Part shown: positions 33,253 to 42,115 of the stretch, piece after piece
How positions within the stretch are numbered: position 1 is the first letter of the stretch
Layout: each line of letters opens with the position of its first letter
Made by a program: the position numbers and the translations under genes
Notes under the pieces: generated by a model
What the model was told of the DNA's origin: nothing
Databases searched by the model: none
Seen by the model: only the letters and a program-made list of their open reading frames with translations
DNA from: Nonomuraea indica
GTDB taxonomy: Bacteria; Actinomycetota; Actinomycetes; Streptosporangiales; Streptosporangiaceae
Direction: 5' to 3'
NCBI RefSeq assembly: GCF_002850745.1
Contig: NZ_KZ559472.1
Span: 1 to 64,000 of the forward strand
DNA: 64,000 nt

Positions 33253-34011
33253 GTGCCACCCACCAACCCAGGCCGTCGCCGGGCCCTGGCCGATGCCGCC
33301 ATAGATCTGCTCGCGGCCTCCGGAGTGCACGGCGTGACCCACCGTGCGGTCGAGAAGACCGCCGGGCTCCCACAGGGGACGGCCTCCAACTACTTCCGCA
33401 GCCGGGAGGCGCTGCTGGTGGCCGCCGCGGAGCGCATCGTCGAGCTGCATCGCGCCGACACGGAACGGGCCGCCCAGGGCCACGAGCCCGCCGCGGACCG
33501 CGCCGCCGCCCCTCCGCCGCACTCCGCAGGACAGGGCGCCGGCGCTCCTGAGCACTCCACCGGGCAGATCGCCGGCGAGCCGGCGGCCTTCGGCCGGCAG
33601 CTCGTCGACCTGCTGGCCGAATCACTGTTCGGCGCGGCAACCGCTTTCCGCAACCGCTACCTGGCGATCTTCGAGCTCCAGATGGAGGCCGTACGGCGGC
33701 CGGCGCTGGCCGCCGCTCTCGCCGGCCTGCAGGACGCCTCGACGCGGTTCACCGCCGGGCAGCACGCCCAGCTCGGTTTCCCCACTCCCGCGGAGGCGAT
33801 CCCCGCCCTGATCGCCCTCTACGGCGGTGCGCTGTTCACGCTGGTCACCGCCCCGCCGGGAAGCATCACCAGGGAGGTCGTCCGCGGCGTCGCCCATGCC
33901 ATCGTGCACGGCGCGCTGGCCGGCCCGGACGGCGCGCCCCGGGGAGGGCCGGAACCCGCGTCCCACGGAGGGCCCGACTCCGCGCCTCGTCGAGGGCCGG
34001 ACGGCCGCTGA
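33253..34011 (+). CDS. TetR-family transcriptional regulator
   Basis: 252 residues from GTG. The N-terminal HTH (HGVTHRAVEKTAGLPQGTAS, then NYFRSREALL) is typical. The ligand domain contains an alanine/proline-rich insert (about 80-110, PPPHSAGQGAGAPEHSTGQ). The final 30 residues repeat GGP/PDSAPR units and look disordered. Known: TetR proteins repress adjacent genes and release on ligand binding. Likely controls the divergent monooxygenase. Confidence 0.9.
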   Translation: MPPTNPGRRRALADAAIDLLAASGVHGVTHRAVEKTAGLPQGTASNYFRSREALLVAAAERIVELHRADTERAAQGHEPAADRAAAPPPHSAGQGAGAPEHSTGQIAGEPAAFGRQLVDLLAESLFGAATAFRNRYLAIFELQMEAVRRPALAAALAGLQDASTRFTAGQHAQLGFPTPAEAIPALIALYGGALFTLVTAPPGSITREVVRGVAHAIVHGALAGPDGAPRGGPEPASHGGPDSAPRRGPDGR

Positions 34012-34066
34012 CGGCCCGGCGCTCCCGGCCGACGCCGGTCACCTGGCCGGGTTCCCTCCGTCGATG

Positions 34067-34990
34067 TCACCCCTCGGCGGCGGCCGTCGTCGCGAGGAGG
34101 GCGTCGACCAGGGCGTCGACGAGAGGCTGCGGGTGACGCCGGTTCGCGGTGGCGATGCCGATGTAGCGGGTGGGGCGCGGCGGGTGCAGCGGTATGACGG
34201 CGACGCCGGTGGTCGTCGGGTCCAGGGCGACCCGGGGGATCAGCGACACGCTGACGCCGGCGGCGACGAGCGCCTGGGCGAAGAAGTAGTCGCTCGTCTG
34301 GCCCGCGAACACCGGCTCGAATCCGGCGCGGGCGGCGTAGCGCCGCAGGTAGTCCTCGGTCTTCGTGCAGCCGAGCACCCAGCGCTCGCCGGCCAGGTCG
34401 GCCAGGTCGAGGGCGGGGCGGTCGGCCAGCCGGTGCCGCCTGGGCAGGACGACCGACATGGGGTCGTCCATCAACGGCGTCCACGTGATGCCGGACCTCT
34501 CGCCGGGCGGGAGAGGCAGCGGGCCGTCGAAGTGGTAGGCGATGGCCAGGTCCGCCTGACCGGTGCGGACCAGCGGGAGGCCGGCCTCCGGTTCCCGTTC
34601 GAGGACGTTGATCTCCACCTCGGGGTGTTCGGCGGCGAACGGGGCGAGCGCGCGGGGCAGGATGTGACGTCCGCCGCTGCCGAACGTGGCGATCGTCAGC
34701 CTGCTGCGACCCGCCGTGATCCGGTCGATCCGCTCCTGGGCGTGGTGGAGTTCGGCGAAGACGGCCTCGGCCGCGTCGAGGAGGAGCCGGCCGGGCTCGG
34801 TGAGCAACACCCCCCGGGTGCTCCGCTCGACGACGGGGGCGCCGATCGACCGCTCCAGGGCGGCGATCTGCTGGGAGACCGCCGACGGCGTGAACAGCAG
34901 CGCGTCGGCCGCCTTGCTGAAGCTTCCGTGCGCGGCCACCTCGCGCAGGATGCGCAGCCGCCTGACGTCGATCAACAGTTTTCCTAACAT
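34067..34990 (-). CDS. LysR-family transcriptional regulator
   Basis: 307 residues from ATG at 34990; an upstream in-frame TTG is less likely. Winged HTH at the N-terminus (GSFSKAADALLFTPSAVSQQ) and LysR effector domain (LTIATFGSGGRHILPRALAP, DLAIAYHFDGPLP). Size is normal. It diverges from the epimerase gene with 56 bases between, so it probably regulates the epimerase/aldo-keto reductase pair. The ligand is unknown. Confidence 0.92.
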   Translation of the reverse strand: MLGKLLIDVRRLRILREVAAHGSFSKAADALLFTPSAVSQQIAALERSIGAPVVERSTRGVLLTEPGRLLLDAAEAVFAELHHAQERIDRITAGRSRLTIATFGSGGRHILPRALAPFAAEHPEVEINVLEREPEAGLPLVRTGQADLAIAYHFDGPLPLPPGERSGITWTPLMDDPMSVVLPRRHRLADRPALDLADLAGERWVLGCTKTEDYLRRYAARAGFEPVFAGQTSDYFFAQALVAAGVSVSLIPRVALDPTTTGVAVIPLHPPRPTRYIGIATANRRHPQPLVDALVDALLATTAAAEG

Positions 34991-35046
34991 CCCGCTTAGC
35001 AAGTCAGCACTTCTGCTGATGACGGTAGCCGGGCAGGCTCGTTGCC

Positions 35047-35991
35047 GTGAAGGACATCTGCGTCATCGGCGGCAACCGTTACTTCGGGCTCCGCCTGGTC
35101 GAACTGCTGCGCGACTCGGGTGCCCGGGTCACGGTCGTCAACCGCGGTTCGGGACCGCCGCCTGCGGGGGTCACACGGCTCGTCGCCGACCGCGGCGACG
35201 AGGCGGCACTCGCCGCCGCGCTGGCGGGCCGCGCGTTCGACGTGGTGATCGACCAGGTCTGCTACACGCCGCACCACGCCACGATCGCCCGCCGGGTGTT
35301 CGGCGGCCGTACGGCGCGGTACGTGATGACCTCCACCATCGAGGTGTACGACCCGGCCACCTCGACGGGGATCGAGGCCGCGGGGGCGCCGGTCACCGAG
35401 GAGTCCATCGACGCGGCCTCCTGGCCGGTGCGGGCCGACCTGCCGTGGGCCGACCCGCGGCGTGTGGCGGGCGTCCTGGGCGAGGCCGCCTCCTACGCCG
35501 AGGGCAAGCGGCAGGCCGAGGCGGTGCTCGCCCGGGACAGCCCGTTCGCGTTCGCCGCCGTGCGCAGCGCGCACGTCCTCGGTGTGGCCGCCAGGGACTT
35601 CACCGGGCGGCTGGAGCACTACGTCGAACGGATTCTGGCCGGGCGGCCGGTCGCCGTCCACCGGGACCGGTTCCCGACCTCGTTCACGAACGACCTGGAG
35701 ATCGCCGATCTGCTGGCCTGGGCGGCGGGCGCGGAGTTCACCGGCGCCGTGAACGCCTCCTCCCACGGCGAGCTCGACGTGACCGCGCTGTGCGACCTCG
35801 TCGCGGCGGGGACGGGGCGGACGCCCGACTACCGGGTGGTCGACGGAGGGCAGGCGTCACCGTTCTCCTTCGACCGCTACTACGCCATGGACAACGGCCG
35901 GGCCGAACGGCTCGGGTTCGGTTTCTCCACGACCGCGCACTGGCTGCCGGAGGCCATCGCCGCGGCGGTCCGCCTGCGGAAGGACATGTGA
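35047..35991 (+). CDS. NAD-dependent epimerase/reductase (extended SDR-like)
   Basis: 314 residues from GTG. Starts with a Rossmann motif of the atypical type (CVIGGNRYFGLRLVELL), then VVIDQVCYTPHHA, YVMTSTIEVYD and a catalytic-like YAEGKRQAE (Tyr-x-x-x-Lys). Such proteins act on nucleotide sugars or as isoflavone-type reductases. Immediately followed by an aldo-keto reductase gene with no gap, and divergent from a LysR regulator gene. The substrate is unknown. Confidence 0.85.
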   Translation: MKDICVIGGNRYFGLRLVELLRDSGARVTVVNRGSGPPPAGVTRLVADRGDEAALAAALAGRAFDVVIDQVCYTPHHATIARRVFGGRTARYVMTSTIEVYDPATSTGIEAAGAPVTEESIDAASWPVRADLPWADPRRVAGVLGEAASYAEGKRQAEAVLARDSPFAFAAVRSAHVLGVAARDFTGRLEHYVERILAGRPVAVHRDRFPTSFTNDLEIADLLAWAAGAEFTGAVNASSHGELDVTALCDLVAAGTGRTPDYRVVDGGQASPFSFDRYYAMDNGRAERLGFGFSTTAHWLPEAIAAAVRLRKDM

Positions 35992-36882
35992 ATGCGTACT
36001 CGTCGAATCGGCTCCGTCGAGGTCGGCGCGGTCGGGCTGGGCGCCATGCCGCTGTCCATCGAGGGCCGGCCCGACCGGGCGCGGGCCGTCGCCACGATCC
36101 ACGCCGCCCTGGACGCCGGGGTGACCCTGATCGACACCGCAGACTCCTATCACTGGCACGCCGGCGAGCGCGGCCACAACGAGGAGCTGATCGCCCGGGC
36201 GCTGGCCGGCCGCGGCGGCGACACGGGCGACGTCCTGGTCGCCACCAAGGGCGGACGGGGCCGGCCCGGCGACGGTTCCTGGACCGTGAACGGCACGCCC
36301 GGACATCTCCGCCGCGCCTGCGAGGGCTCACTCGCCCGGCTCGGCGTGGAGTCCATCGGCCTCTACCAGCTCCACAAGCCCGATCCCGCGGTGCCGTGGG
36401 CCGAGTCCGTCGGGGCGCTGCGCACGCTCCTGGACGAAGGCAAGATCCGCATGGCCGGTCTGTCCAACGTGACCGCCGCGCAGATCAGCGAGGCGTACGA
36501 GATCCTCGGTGACGGGCTCGTCTCGGTGCAGAACCGCTACTCGCCGATGGTCCGGGACAGCGACCCGGAGATCGAGCTGTGCCGGCGGCTGGGCCTCGCG
36601 TTCCTGCCGTGGAGCCCGCTGGGCGGCATCTCGCGCAGCTCGCTCGACGGCCCGTCCGCGCCGGACCCGCCCCGGACGGCGTTCCACGCCGTCGCCGCCG
36701 AACGCGGGGTGAGCCCGCAACGCGTCTGCCTGGCCTGGCTGCTCGCCCGTTCGCCGGTGATCGTACCGATCCCGGGCGCCAGCCGGCCCGAGTCCGTCCG
36801 TGACTCGGCCGCGGCGGCCGACCTCACGCTCAGCGGGGACGAACTGGCCCGGCTGCCCGGCACGACCGACGGTACGGCCTGA
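35992..36882 (+). CDS. Aldo/keto reductase
   Basis: 296 residues, ATG directly after the previous stop. The AKR barrel shows VTLIDTADSYHWHAGERG (Asp and Tyr of the tetrad), VATKGG (Lys) and LYQLHKPDP (His), all catalytic positions kept. C-terminal nucleotide-binding IPGASRPESV. Known: AKRs reduce carbonyls with NADPH. Co-transcription with the epimerase suggests two steps on one sugar or ketone (inference). Confidence 0.92.
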   Translation: MRTRRIGSVEVGAVGLGAMPLSIEGRPDRARAVATIHAALDAGVTLIDTADSYHWHAGERGHNEELIARALAGRGGDTGDVLVATKGGRGRPGDGSWTVNGTPGHLRRACEGSLARLGVESIGLYQLHKPDPAVPWAESVGALRTLLDEGKIRMAGLSNVTAAQISEAYEILGDGLVSVQNRYSPMVRDSDPEIELCRRLGLAFLPWSPLGGISRSSLDGPSAPDPPRTAFHAVAAERGVSPQRVCLAWLLARSPVIVPIPGASRPESVRDSAAAADLTLSGDELARLPGTTDGTA

Positions 36883-36902
36883 CGGTCGCTCACTGACGCC
36901 AT

Positions 36903-36944
36903 CCAATAAGTAGGCTATCTACATGTAGATAGCCTACTTATTGG
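36903..36944. promoter_or_regulatory. 42-bp perfect palindrome before a membrane-protein gene
   Basis: Two 21-base arms (left arm CCAATAAGTAGGCTATCTAC plus A) meet at ACATGT with no loop and no mismatch. It lies 20 bases after the aldo-keto reductase stop and ends 8 bases before the next ATG. It is AT-rich relative to its surroundings. Possible roles: a high-affinity operator for a dimeric or tetrameric repressor, or a strong mRNA hairpin that insulates the two genes or hides the start. No U-tract follows, so a simple intrinsic terminator is less likely. Confidence 0.8.
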
Positions 36945-36952
36945 GCCTCCCG

Positions 36953-37579
36953 ATGACCCCGTCCTCCCGCGATCTCGTCGTCTGGCTGCACGTCGTCTCC
37001 TCCGTGGGCTGGATGAGCCAGGCGCTGGCCCTGCTGGCCCTGACCTTCCACGGCTGGGTCGCCGGCGACCGCGGCGCCTACGAGATGGCGGAACTGCTCG
37101 ACAACCACGTGCTGCTCCACCTGGCCAACACGTCGATCCTGACCGGGATCATGTTGTCGGCGATGACCAGGTGGGGCTTCTTCCGGCACTGGTGGGTGCT
37201 GATCAAGTTCGTCATCACGCTGACCCAGCTCCACGTGGCCATCCTGCTGCTCGGCCCGAGGCTGACCGACCTGGCCGAGGGCCGGCGCGAGTCCGACCCC
37301 GCCCTGCTCGTCGCCACGCTGCTGATGGCCCTCGCCATCGCCTTCCAGGCCTGGCTGTCGGTGGCGAAGCCGTGGAAGCGCACGTCGTGGGCGCGAGCAC
37401 GGCTCGACGTCCCCCCGCCGCCCCGGTGGGCCGTCGCGCTCACGCTGACGGCTCCCGTGCTGGACTACCTGCTCGCCGAGGTCGTGTTCGGGCACCCGGC
37501 CCCGCTGTTCGCCGCGCTCACCGCGGTCGGGTACCCCGTCCGGCGCGGGGTCAGGCTCGCGCGGCGCGTCCCGGCATAG
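36953..37579 (+). CDS. DUF2269-like four-helix integral membrane protein
   Basis: 208 residues from ATG at 36953, which lies 8 bases after the palindrome with no clear ribosome-binding site; an in-frame TTG at 36941 falls inside the palindrome. Four or five hydrophobic segments (VVWLHVVSSVGWMSQALALL, HLANTSILTGIMLSAM, FVITLTQLHVAILLLGP, LLVATLLMALAIAFQAWL). Histidines within segments are typical of DUF2269-type proteins. Function unknown. Expression is probably controlled through the palindrome. Confidence 0.8.
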   Translation: MTPSSRDLVVWLHVVSSVGWMSQALALLALTFHGWVAGDRGAYEMAELLDNHVLLHLANTSILTGIMLSAMTRWGFFRHWWVLIKFVITLTQLHVAILLLGPRLTDLAEGRRESDPALLVATLLMALAIAFQAWLSVAKPWKRTSWARARLDVPPPPRWAVALTLTAPVLDYLLAEVVFGHPAPLFAALTAVGYPVRRGVRLARRVPA

Positions 37580-37649
37580 GGGTCGGCGGCGCCGTGGATC
37601 AGGGAACTCCCGGATCCGCGGCGGGACGCCGCTTCCTACACTGAGGGCC

Positions 37650-38330
37650 ATGCGGATCGACGACTACGTCGGCGAGCTGGACCGCGCCCTGACCGGTCCG
37701 CGCGGCGCCAAGCGCGACCTGGTCGTCGAGGCGCGCGACGGCCTGGTGGACGCCGCCGACGCCCTGGAGGCGGGCGGGCTCGACCGTGCCGAGGCCGAAC
37801 GGCTGGCGGTGGCCGAGTTCGGCTCCCTGGACCAGGTCGCCCCCGGCTACCAGGCCGAACTGGCGATCACGGCCGGGCGGCGGCTCGGCCTGCTCCTGTT
37901 TGTCGGCATACCGGTCACGGTCCTCATGTGGTCGGCGATCTGGCGCTTCTACCCGGTGGACCGGAGCGCCTGGACCGGGCAGCCGGCCTCGTCCGCGACG
38001 CTCTCCCGGGCCCTGGACGTCATCCAGCTCCTCACGGCCCTGTACGGCGGGCTGGCGGTGCTCGCGCTCGGCCGGGGCGCCCGGTGGATCCGCAGGCAGC
38101 AGGCGGTGACCAGGTCGCTGGGGGTGGTGGTGTTGATGTTGCTGCCTGCGACCGGGCTCATGTCCCTCGCCCTCTCCCGGGACACGGACGCCCTCCCGGG
38201 CTTCCCGCCCGCCACGGTGGCCGGGGTGGTCACGCTGGCCTTGTGGGCCGTACAGGTCTTCAGCGCCACCCGCTGCCTCCTGACCGCCCGGCACGTACGG
38301 TCCCGGGCCACCGGGCCCTGGACCACCTGA
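37650..38330 (+). CDS. HAAS-domain (permease prefix) membrane protein
   Basis: 226 residues. TACACT ends 7 bases before the ATG, suggesting a leaderless transcript. The N-terminal 60 residues (YVGELDRALTGPRGAKRDLV, EAERLAVAEFGSLDQVAPGY) match the HAAS/permease-prefix signalling domain. Four hydrophobic segments follow (LLLFVGIPVTVLMWSAIW, LLTALYGGLAVLALG, LGVVVLMLLPATGLMSL, VAGVVTLALWAVQVFSA). Known: HAAS proteins usually sit beside a PadR-type regulator gene; none is present here. Confidence 0.82.
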   Translation: MRIDDYVGELDRALTGPRGAKRDLVVEARDGLVDAADALEAGGLDRAEAERLAVAEFGSLDQVAPGYQAELAITAGRRLGLLLFVGIPVTVLMWSAIWRFYPVDRSAWTGQPASSATLSRALDVIQLLTALYGGLAVLALGRGARWIRRQQAVTRSLGVVVLMLLPATGLMSLALSRDTDALPGFPPATVAGVVTLALWAVQVFSATRCLLTARHVRSRATGPWTT

Positions 38331-38378
38331 TTCGCCGACATCGTCCCGGGATCGCCGGCTCCCTGACAAGATCGCGTC

Positions 38379-39230
38379 ATGGTGCGCCTCATCGTGACAC
38401 TTCTGGCGGTGACGCTCGTCCTCGGCGGCGACCGTTTCGTGGTCTGGCCGCTCGTGTTCGCCAGGCAGTCCGCGCAGGCCGCTCTCACCTGGCGCACCAG
38501 CGGCGCCGCGGAGATCTGGAGCAAGGGGTTCGTCCCGGTCGAGGAACTGAGCGCGATGCCGCCGGAGGTGCTCGCGCAGATCCGGCAGGATGACGAGTAC
38601 GGCTGGGTCGTGGCCGGCCCGCTCCCCGCTGCGCCGGCCGAAGCGCAGGTCCGCTGGGACGACGGGTCCACGATGCGGGTCCCGGTGATCGGGGCGCGGG
38701 AGGCGCTGCGCGAACTGTCGCCCTGGCCCGAGAATTACACCTTCCCCGACGACGAGGCGTACCACCTGACCGGAGCCGCCTTCACGACGATGCGGCTCAG
38801 GACCGTGCGCGGCATGGCGGAGGTGCCGGCCTGGCGGCTGTACTTCTCGAACCTGCCCGGTCCGATCGATCACGTCGCGGTCGACCGGGAGAAGCTCGGC
38901 ACCGTCGCGGACGCCGTCGGCGACCATCCCGGCTCGGGCGTCTCGGACTTCACGGTGATCGACGACCGCACGCTGCTCGTGCGCTACGGCTACGGCTCCT
39001 GCGGCGGCCGGCCGCGCGTGCTGGTGGGCGAGCATCCCGACGTGGTGGTCCTGGGGCTCCGCTTCTCCGCCGGCGGCGGCAACGGCATATGCCTGGGAGT
39101 CGGCCTGTCCGGCCACGACGTCGTCAGGCTCGACACGCCGCTGGGCGATCGCGTGGTGCTGGACGCGGCCACGAGGCTCCCCGTCCTCTGCGGCCGCATG
39201 GCGGACGCGTGCCGCTCCGGGGACGGATGA
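38379..39230 (+). CDS. Hypothetical exported or membrane-anchored protein
   Basis: 283 residues. The N-terminus LIVTLLAVTLVLGGDRFVVW is a signal anchor; the rest is soluble and presumably outside the membrane. It contains no motif I recognise; four cysteines near the end (YGSCGGRP, GICLGVG, PVLCGRMADAC) may form disulfides. CAAGAT ends 8 bases before the ATG and may be a -10 of a leaderless transcript. Its stop codon falls inside a 34-base tandem repeat. Confidence 0.7.
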   Translation: MVRLIVTLLAVTLVLGGDRFVVWPLVFARQSAQAALTWRTSGAAEIWSKGFVPVEELSAMPPEVLAQIRQDDEYGWVVAGPLPAAPAEAQVRWDDGSTMRVPVIGAREALRELSPWPENYTFPDDEAYHLTGAAFTTMRLRTVRGMAEVPAWRLYFSNLPGPIDHVAVDREKLGTVADAVGDHPGSGVSDFTVIDDRTLLVRYGYGSCGGRPRVLVGEHPDVVVLGLRFSAGGGNGICLGVGLSGHDVVRLDTPLGDRVVLDAATRLPVLCGRMADACRSGDG

Positions 39231-39274
39231 GGTCGCGGGCGTCTGCCGCTCCGGGGACGGGTGACGGCGCGGGC
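39207..39274 (+). repeat. Two-copy 34-bp tandem repeat at a gene end
   Basis: TGCCGCTCCGGGGACGG occurs at 39210 and again at 39244, with flanking similarity (GTCGCGGGC and GGCGCGGGC). The first copy holds the stop codon of the hypothetical gene; the second lies in the gap before the sigma factor. Probably a slippage duplication. Confidence 0.6.
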
Positions 39275-39340
39275 GTGGGCCGGTCCGCGGCGGCCCGTGG
39301 GGGCGGCTTTCTGTCGGTGGTGTGGGGCAGGATCGGGGGT

Positions 39341-40387
39341 GTGACTGTTTCGACGTCCGTACGGGCGGTGACCGGCCCGGGTGAGGGCAGCGACCTGGCG
39401 TTGGCCCGCGAAGGGGACGGGGCGGCGTTCGGGCGGCTGGTGGATCCGCTGCGGCGCGAGTTGCACGCGCACTGCTACCGCATGCTGGGCTCCTCCCACG
39501 ACGCCGACGACGCGTTGCAGGAGGCGCTGCTGCGGGCGTGGCGCGGGCTCGGGAGGTTCGCGGAGCGCGGGTCGCTGCGGTCGTGGCTCTACACCGTGGC
39601 CACGCGCACCTGCCTCGACCTCGTCGAGGCCCGGGGCCGGCGGGCGCTGCCCGTGGATCTCGGGCCGTCGAGCGAGCGGGCCGTCGTGGGTGACGCGCCG
39701 CTCGCCGAGGTGTCGTGGCTCGGGCCGTACGACGACGCCGGGCTCGGTTCCGGCCCGGCGGCGCCGGAGGCGCGATACGAGCAGCGGGAGGCGGTCGAGC
39801 TGGCCTTCGTCGCCGCGTTGCAGCACCTGCCGGGCAACCAGCGGGCGGCCTTGCTGCTGTTCGAGGTGCTCGGGTTCGCCGCCGCCGAGATCGCCGTGAT
39901 GATGGACACCTCCACCGCGTCCGTCAACTCCGCGCTGGCGCGGGCGCGGAGGCTCGTCGCCGAACGGGTGCCGTCCCGCAGTCAGCAGCGGGCGTTGCGC
40001 GAGCTGGGTGACGCCCGGCTGCGTGAGGTCGTCACGGGGTTCGCGACCGCGCTCGAGCGTGGCGACGCCGACGCGCTCGTGGCGCTGCTGACCGAGGACG
40101 TCACCTGGTCGATGCCGCCGCTGCCGCACTGGTACCACGGCATCGGGCCGGTGACGGACTTCGCCACCCGGGTGCCGCTGACGACGTGCGGCTCGTGGCG
40201 GCACCTGCCGGTGCGGGCGAACGGCCAGCCCGCCGTGGCCTGCTACCTCTGGGACGAGGCGGCCGGCGCCCACGTGAGCTGGTCGGTCAACGTGCTGACG
40301 ATGCGCGGTGAGCTGGTCTGCGAGGTGACGTCCTTCGTCGGGGCGGAGCATGTGGCGCTGTTCGGGCTGCCGGCCGCGCTGCCCTGA
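39341..40387 (+). CDS. ECF sigma factor (SigX5/TIGR02960-like) with SnoaL-like C-terminus
   Basis: 348 residues from GTG. Sigma region 2 (LHAHCYRMLGSSHDADDALQ, EALLRAWRGLGRF, SLRSWLYTVATRTCLDLVEA) is followed by region 4 (LPGNQRAALLLFEVLGFAAA, STASVNSALARARRLV). After about 220 the sequence is a SnoaL/NTF2-like domain (VVTGFATALERGDADALVAL, LTEDVTWSMPPLPHWYHG). Known: such ECF groups have fused SnoaL domains that tune activity instead of a separate anti-sigma factor. No anti-sigma gene is adjacent, which fits. Confidence 0.9.
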   Translation: MTVSTSVRAVTGPGEGSDLALAREGDGAAFGRLVDPLRRELHAHCYRMLGSSHDADDALQEALLRAWRGLGRFAERGSLRSWLYTVATRTCLDLVEARGRRALPVDLGPSSERAVVGDAPLAEVSWLGPYDDAGLGSGPAAPEARYEQREAVELAFVAALQHLPGNQRAALLLFEVLGFAAAEIAVMMDTSTASVNSALARARRLVAERVPSRSQQRALRELGDARLREVVTGFATALERGDADALVALLTEDVTWSMPPLPHWYHGIGPVTDFATRVPLTTCGSWRHLPVRANGQPAVACYLWDEAAGAHVSWSVNVLTMRGELVCEVTSFVGAEHVALFGLPAALP

Positions 40388-40496
40388 CGCCCCGGTGCCC
40401 TCGGCGGCCGTGGAAGGGGCCGCCGGCGGCACAGGTGTGCCGTGGGGCGCGCCTGGCCGCCTGGGCGTCCGTCGGATTGGGGTGGTCTTCCTGCCG

Positions 40497-41930
40497 TCAG
40501 CGGTCCTGGTCGGCGTCCACCGCGAAGAACTCGAAGTCCGCGTGGCCCGCCGGCGCGTCCCCGAGGGCGGCGGCGTACACGCCGAGCACCGCGCCCACCC
40601 ACCGGCCGGGGGTGGCCTGGAACGGCTCGCCGATCTCACGCGGGCCGTCGCCGGTGTCGACGAGGAACGTGACGACGGCGCCCGCGCCGATCCGCGCGCC
40701 GAGGGTGACCGATGCTCCCTCGCCGACGGGCACGGGCGGCGCGTCCCCGCACACCACGACCGGCCCGTCCGGCGTGGCCTCCACGGCCACGTCGGCGCAG
40801 GTGTGCCCGAGCACGGTCAGCCCGGCCCGGCCGGTGCCGTGCAGGGTGACCCGCGTGGTGACCACGCAGGGGTCGCCGGGCAGTCGCTGGCCGAGGACCG
40901 CCGGGCGTTCGCGCAGGTCGGCGGGGCCGGGCACGCACGCGAGGCGGAGCCGGCCGCCGTCCAGCGCCCACCAGGCGGGGTCCGGACGGGCCTGCCAGCT
41001 CCACTGCGGCCCGAGCGCCGGCCCGTCGAAGTCGTCGGAGGCCGCCGGCGCGGCCGGCGCGCCGCCGGGCACCGGCACGGGCCCGCCCGGCACCGGTTCG
41101 CCCCTGTCGCCCATGACCGGCCAGCCGTCCTCCCACGTCATCGGCTGCAGGTGGACGACCCGCCCGTACGGGCCGCGGTCCTGGAAGTGCATGAACCAGT
41201 GCTCGCCGGACGGCGTGTCCACCCAGCCGCCCTGGTGCGGGCCGTTGACGTCGGTGCCGCCCTGCTCCAGCACGATGCGGTCCTCGTACGGACCGAAGAT
41301 CGAGCGGGACCTGAAGACCGACTGCCAGCCGAACTCCACGCCGCCCGCCGGGGCGAAGATCCAGTAGTGGCCGTCGTGCTTGTAGAGTTTCGGCCCCTCC
41401 AGCGTGCGGTAGCCGGGCAGCAGGTCGGCGTCCACGATGAGCGTGCCGTCGTCGAGGACCTGGCGCGCGTCGGGTGACATGCGGTGCAGGGTGAGCCGGT
41501 TGTTCACCCCGGCGCGGCTTTTGGCCCAGGCGTGCACCAGGTACGCCTGACCGTCGTCGTCCCACAGCGGGCACGGGTCGATGAGGCCGCGGCCGGGCTT
41601 GACGACGTGCGGCGAGGTCCACGGGCCGCGCGGGTCGGTGGCGCTGACCACGCAGATGCCCACGTCCGGGTCGCCGTAGAAGATCCAGAACCGGCCGTCG
41701 TGGTGGCGCAGCGACGGCGCCCACACGCCGCAGCCGGGCCGCACGTCGTCGTACCCCGTGGTCACGGCATGGCCGATGATCGTCCAGTTGACGAGGTCGC
41801 GGGAGTGCAGGATCGGCAGGCCGGGGACCTTGGTGAAGGTGGACACGGTCAGGTAGAAGTCGTCCCCCACGCGGATCACGTCGGGGTCGGACCAGTCGGC
41901 GTTGAGCACCGGGTTGCGGTAGGAGGTCAT
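40497..41930 (-). CDS. Glycoside hydrolase family 43 (xylosidase/arabinofuranosidase)
   Basis: 477 residues, no signal peptide, so probably intracellular. The five-bladed propeller starts RNPVLNADWSDPDVIRVGDD (D15 as general base), continues IDPCPLWDDDGQAYLVHAW (pKa-modulating Asp) and TLEGPKLYKHDGHYW (Glu acid). A C-terminal concanavalin-like sandwich (WSWQARPDPAWWALDGGRL) follows. Known: this layout removes xylose or arabinose from oligosaccharides. ATG overlaps the stop of a truncated permease tail (ATGA), so it was once the last gene of a sugar-transport operon. Confidence 0.92.
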   Translation of the reverse strand: MTSYRNPVLNADWSDPDVIRVGDDFYLTVSTFTKVPGLPILHSRDLVNWTIIGHAVTTGYDDVRPGCGVWAPSLRHHDGRFWIFYGDPDVGICVVSATDPRGPWTSPHVVKPGRGLIDPCPLWDDDGQAYLVHAWAKSRAGVNNRLTLHRMSPDARQVLDDGTLIVDADLLPGYRTLEGPKLYKHDGHYWIFAPAGGVEFGWQSVFRSRSIFGPYEDRIVLEQGGTDVNGPHQGGWVDTPSGEHWFMHFQDRGPYGRVVHLQPMTWEDGWPVMGDRGEPVPGGPVPVPGGAPAAPAASDDFDGPALGPQWSWQARPDPAWWALDGGRLRLACVPGPADLRERPAVLGQRLPGDPCVVTTRVTLHGTGRAGLTVLGHTCADVAVEATPDGPVVVCGDAPPVPVGEGASVTLGARIGAGAVVTFLVDTGDGPREIGEPFQATPGRWVGAVLGVYAAALGDAPAGHADFEFFAVDADQDR

Positions 41931-42052
41931 CCCCGCACCGCCCCGCGGGACAGCCCTCGCACGAGATGGCGCTGGACGAAGGCGGGGCCGATCGCGGGCG
42001 GGGCGGCCGCGACGCCGTTCTCGCCGGGGTGGTAGGCAGGGCCCACGGGCAC
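41927..42052 (-). pseudogene. Fusion of a lost gene's start to a sugar permease C-terminus
   Basis: A GTG with AGGAG upstream opens a 41-codon frame. It begins VPVGPAYHPGENG and ends AFVQRHLVRGLSRGAVRG, which is the standard C-terminus of MalG-type sugar permeases. Nothing of the rest of a permease is present. Inferred: an internal deletion joined the first codons of one operon gene to the last codons of the permease, leaving promoter, operator and the distal GH43 gene in place. Confidence 0.65.
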
Positions 42053-42099
42053 GGTGATGTCTCCTGGTCGTTGACGGACACGGATGGTTCCGGACACTG

Positions 42100-42115
42100 C
42101 TGCAACCGGTTGCAG
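42100..42115 (-). promoter_or_regulatory. LacI-family operator
   Basis: CTGCAACCGGTTGCAG, a perfect 16-base palindrome with the central CCGG/CG core typical of LacI-family sites. A TTGACG that could serve as -35 lies upstream on the reverse strand (42147-42142). It should make the GH43 transcript sugar-inducible. The cognate LacI gene is not in the window. Confidence 0.75.
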
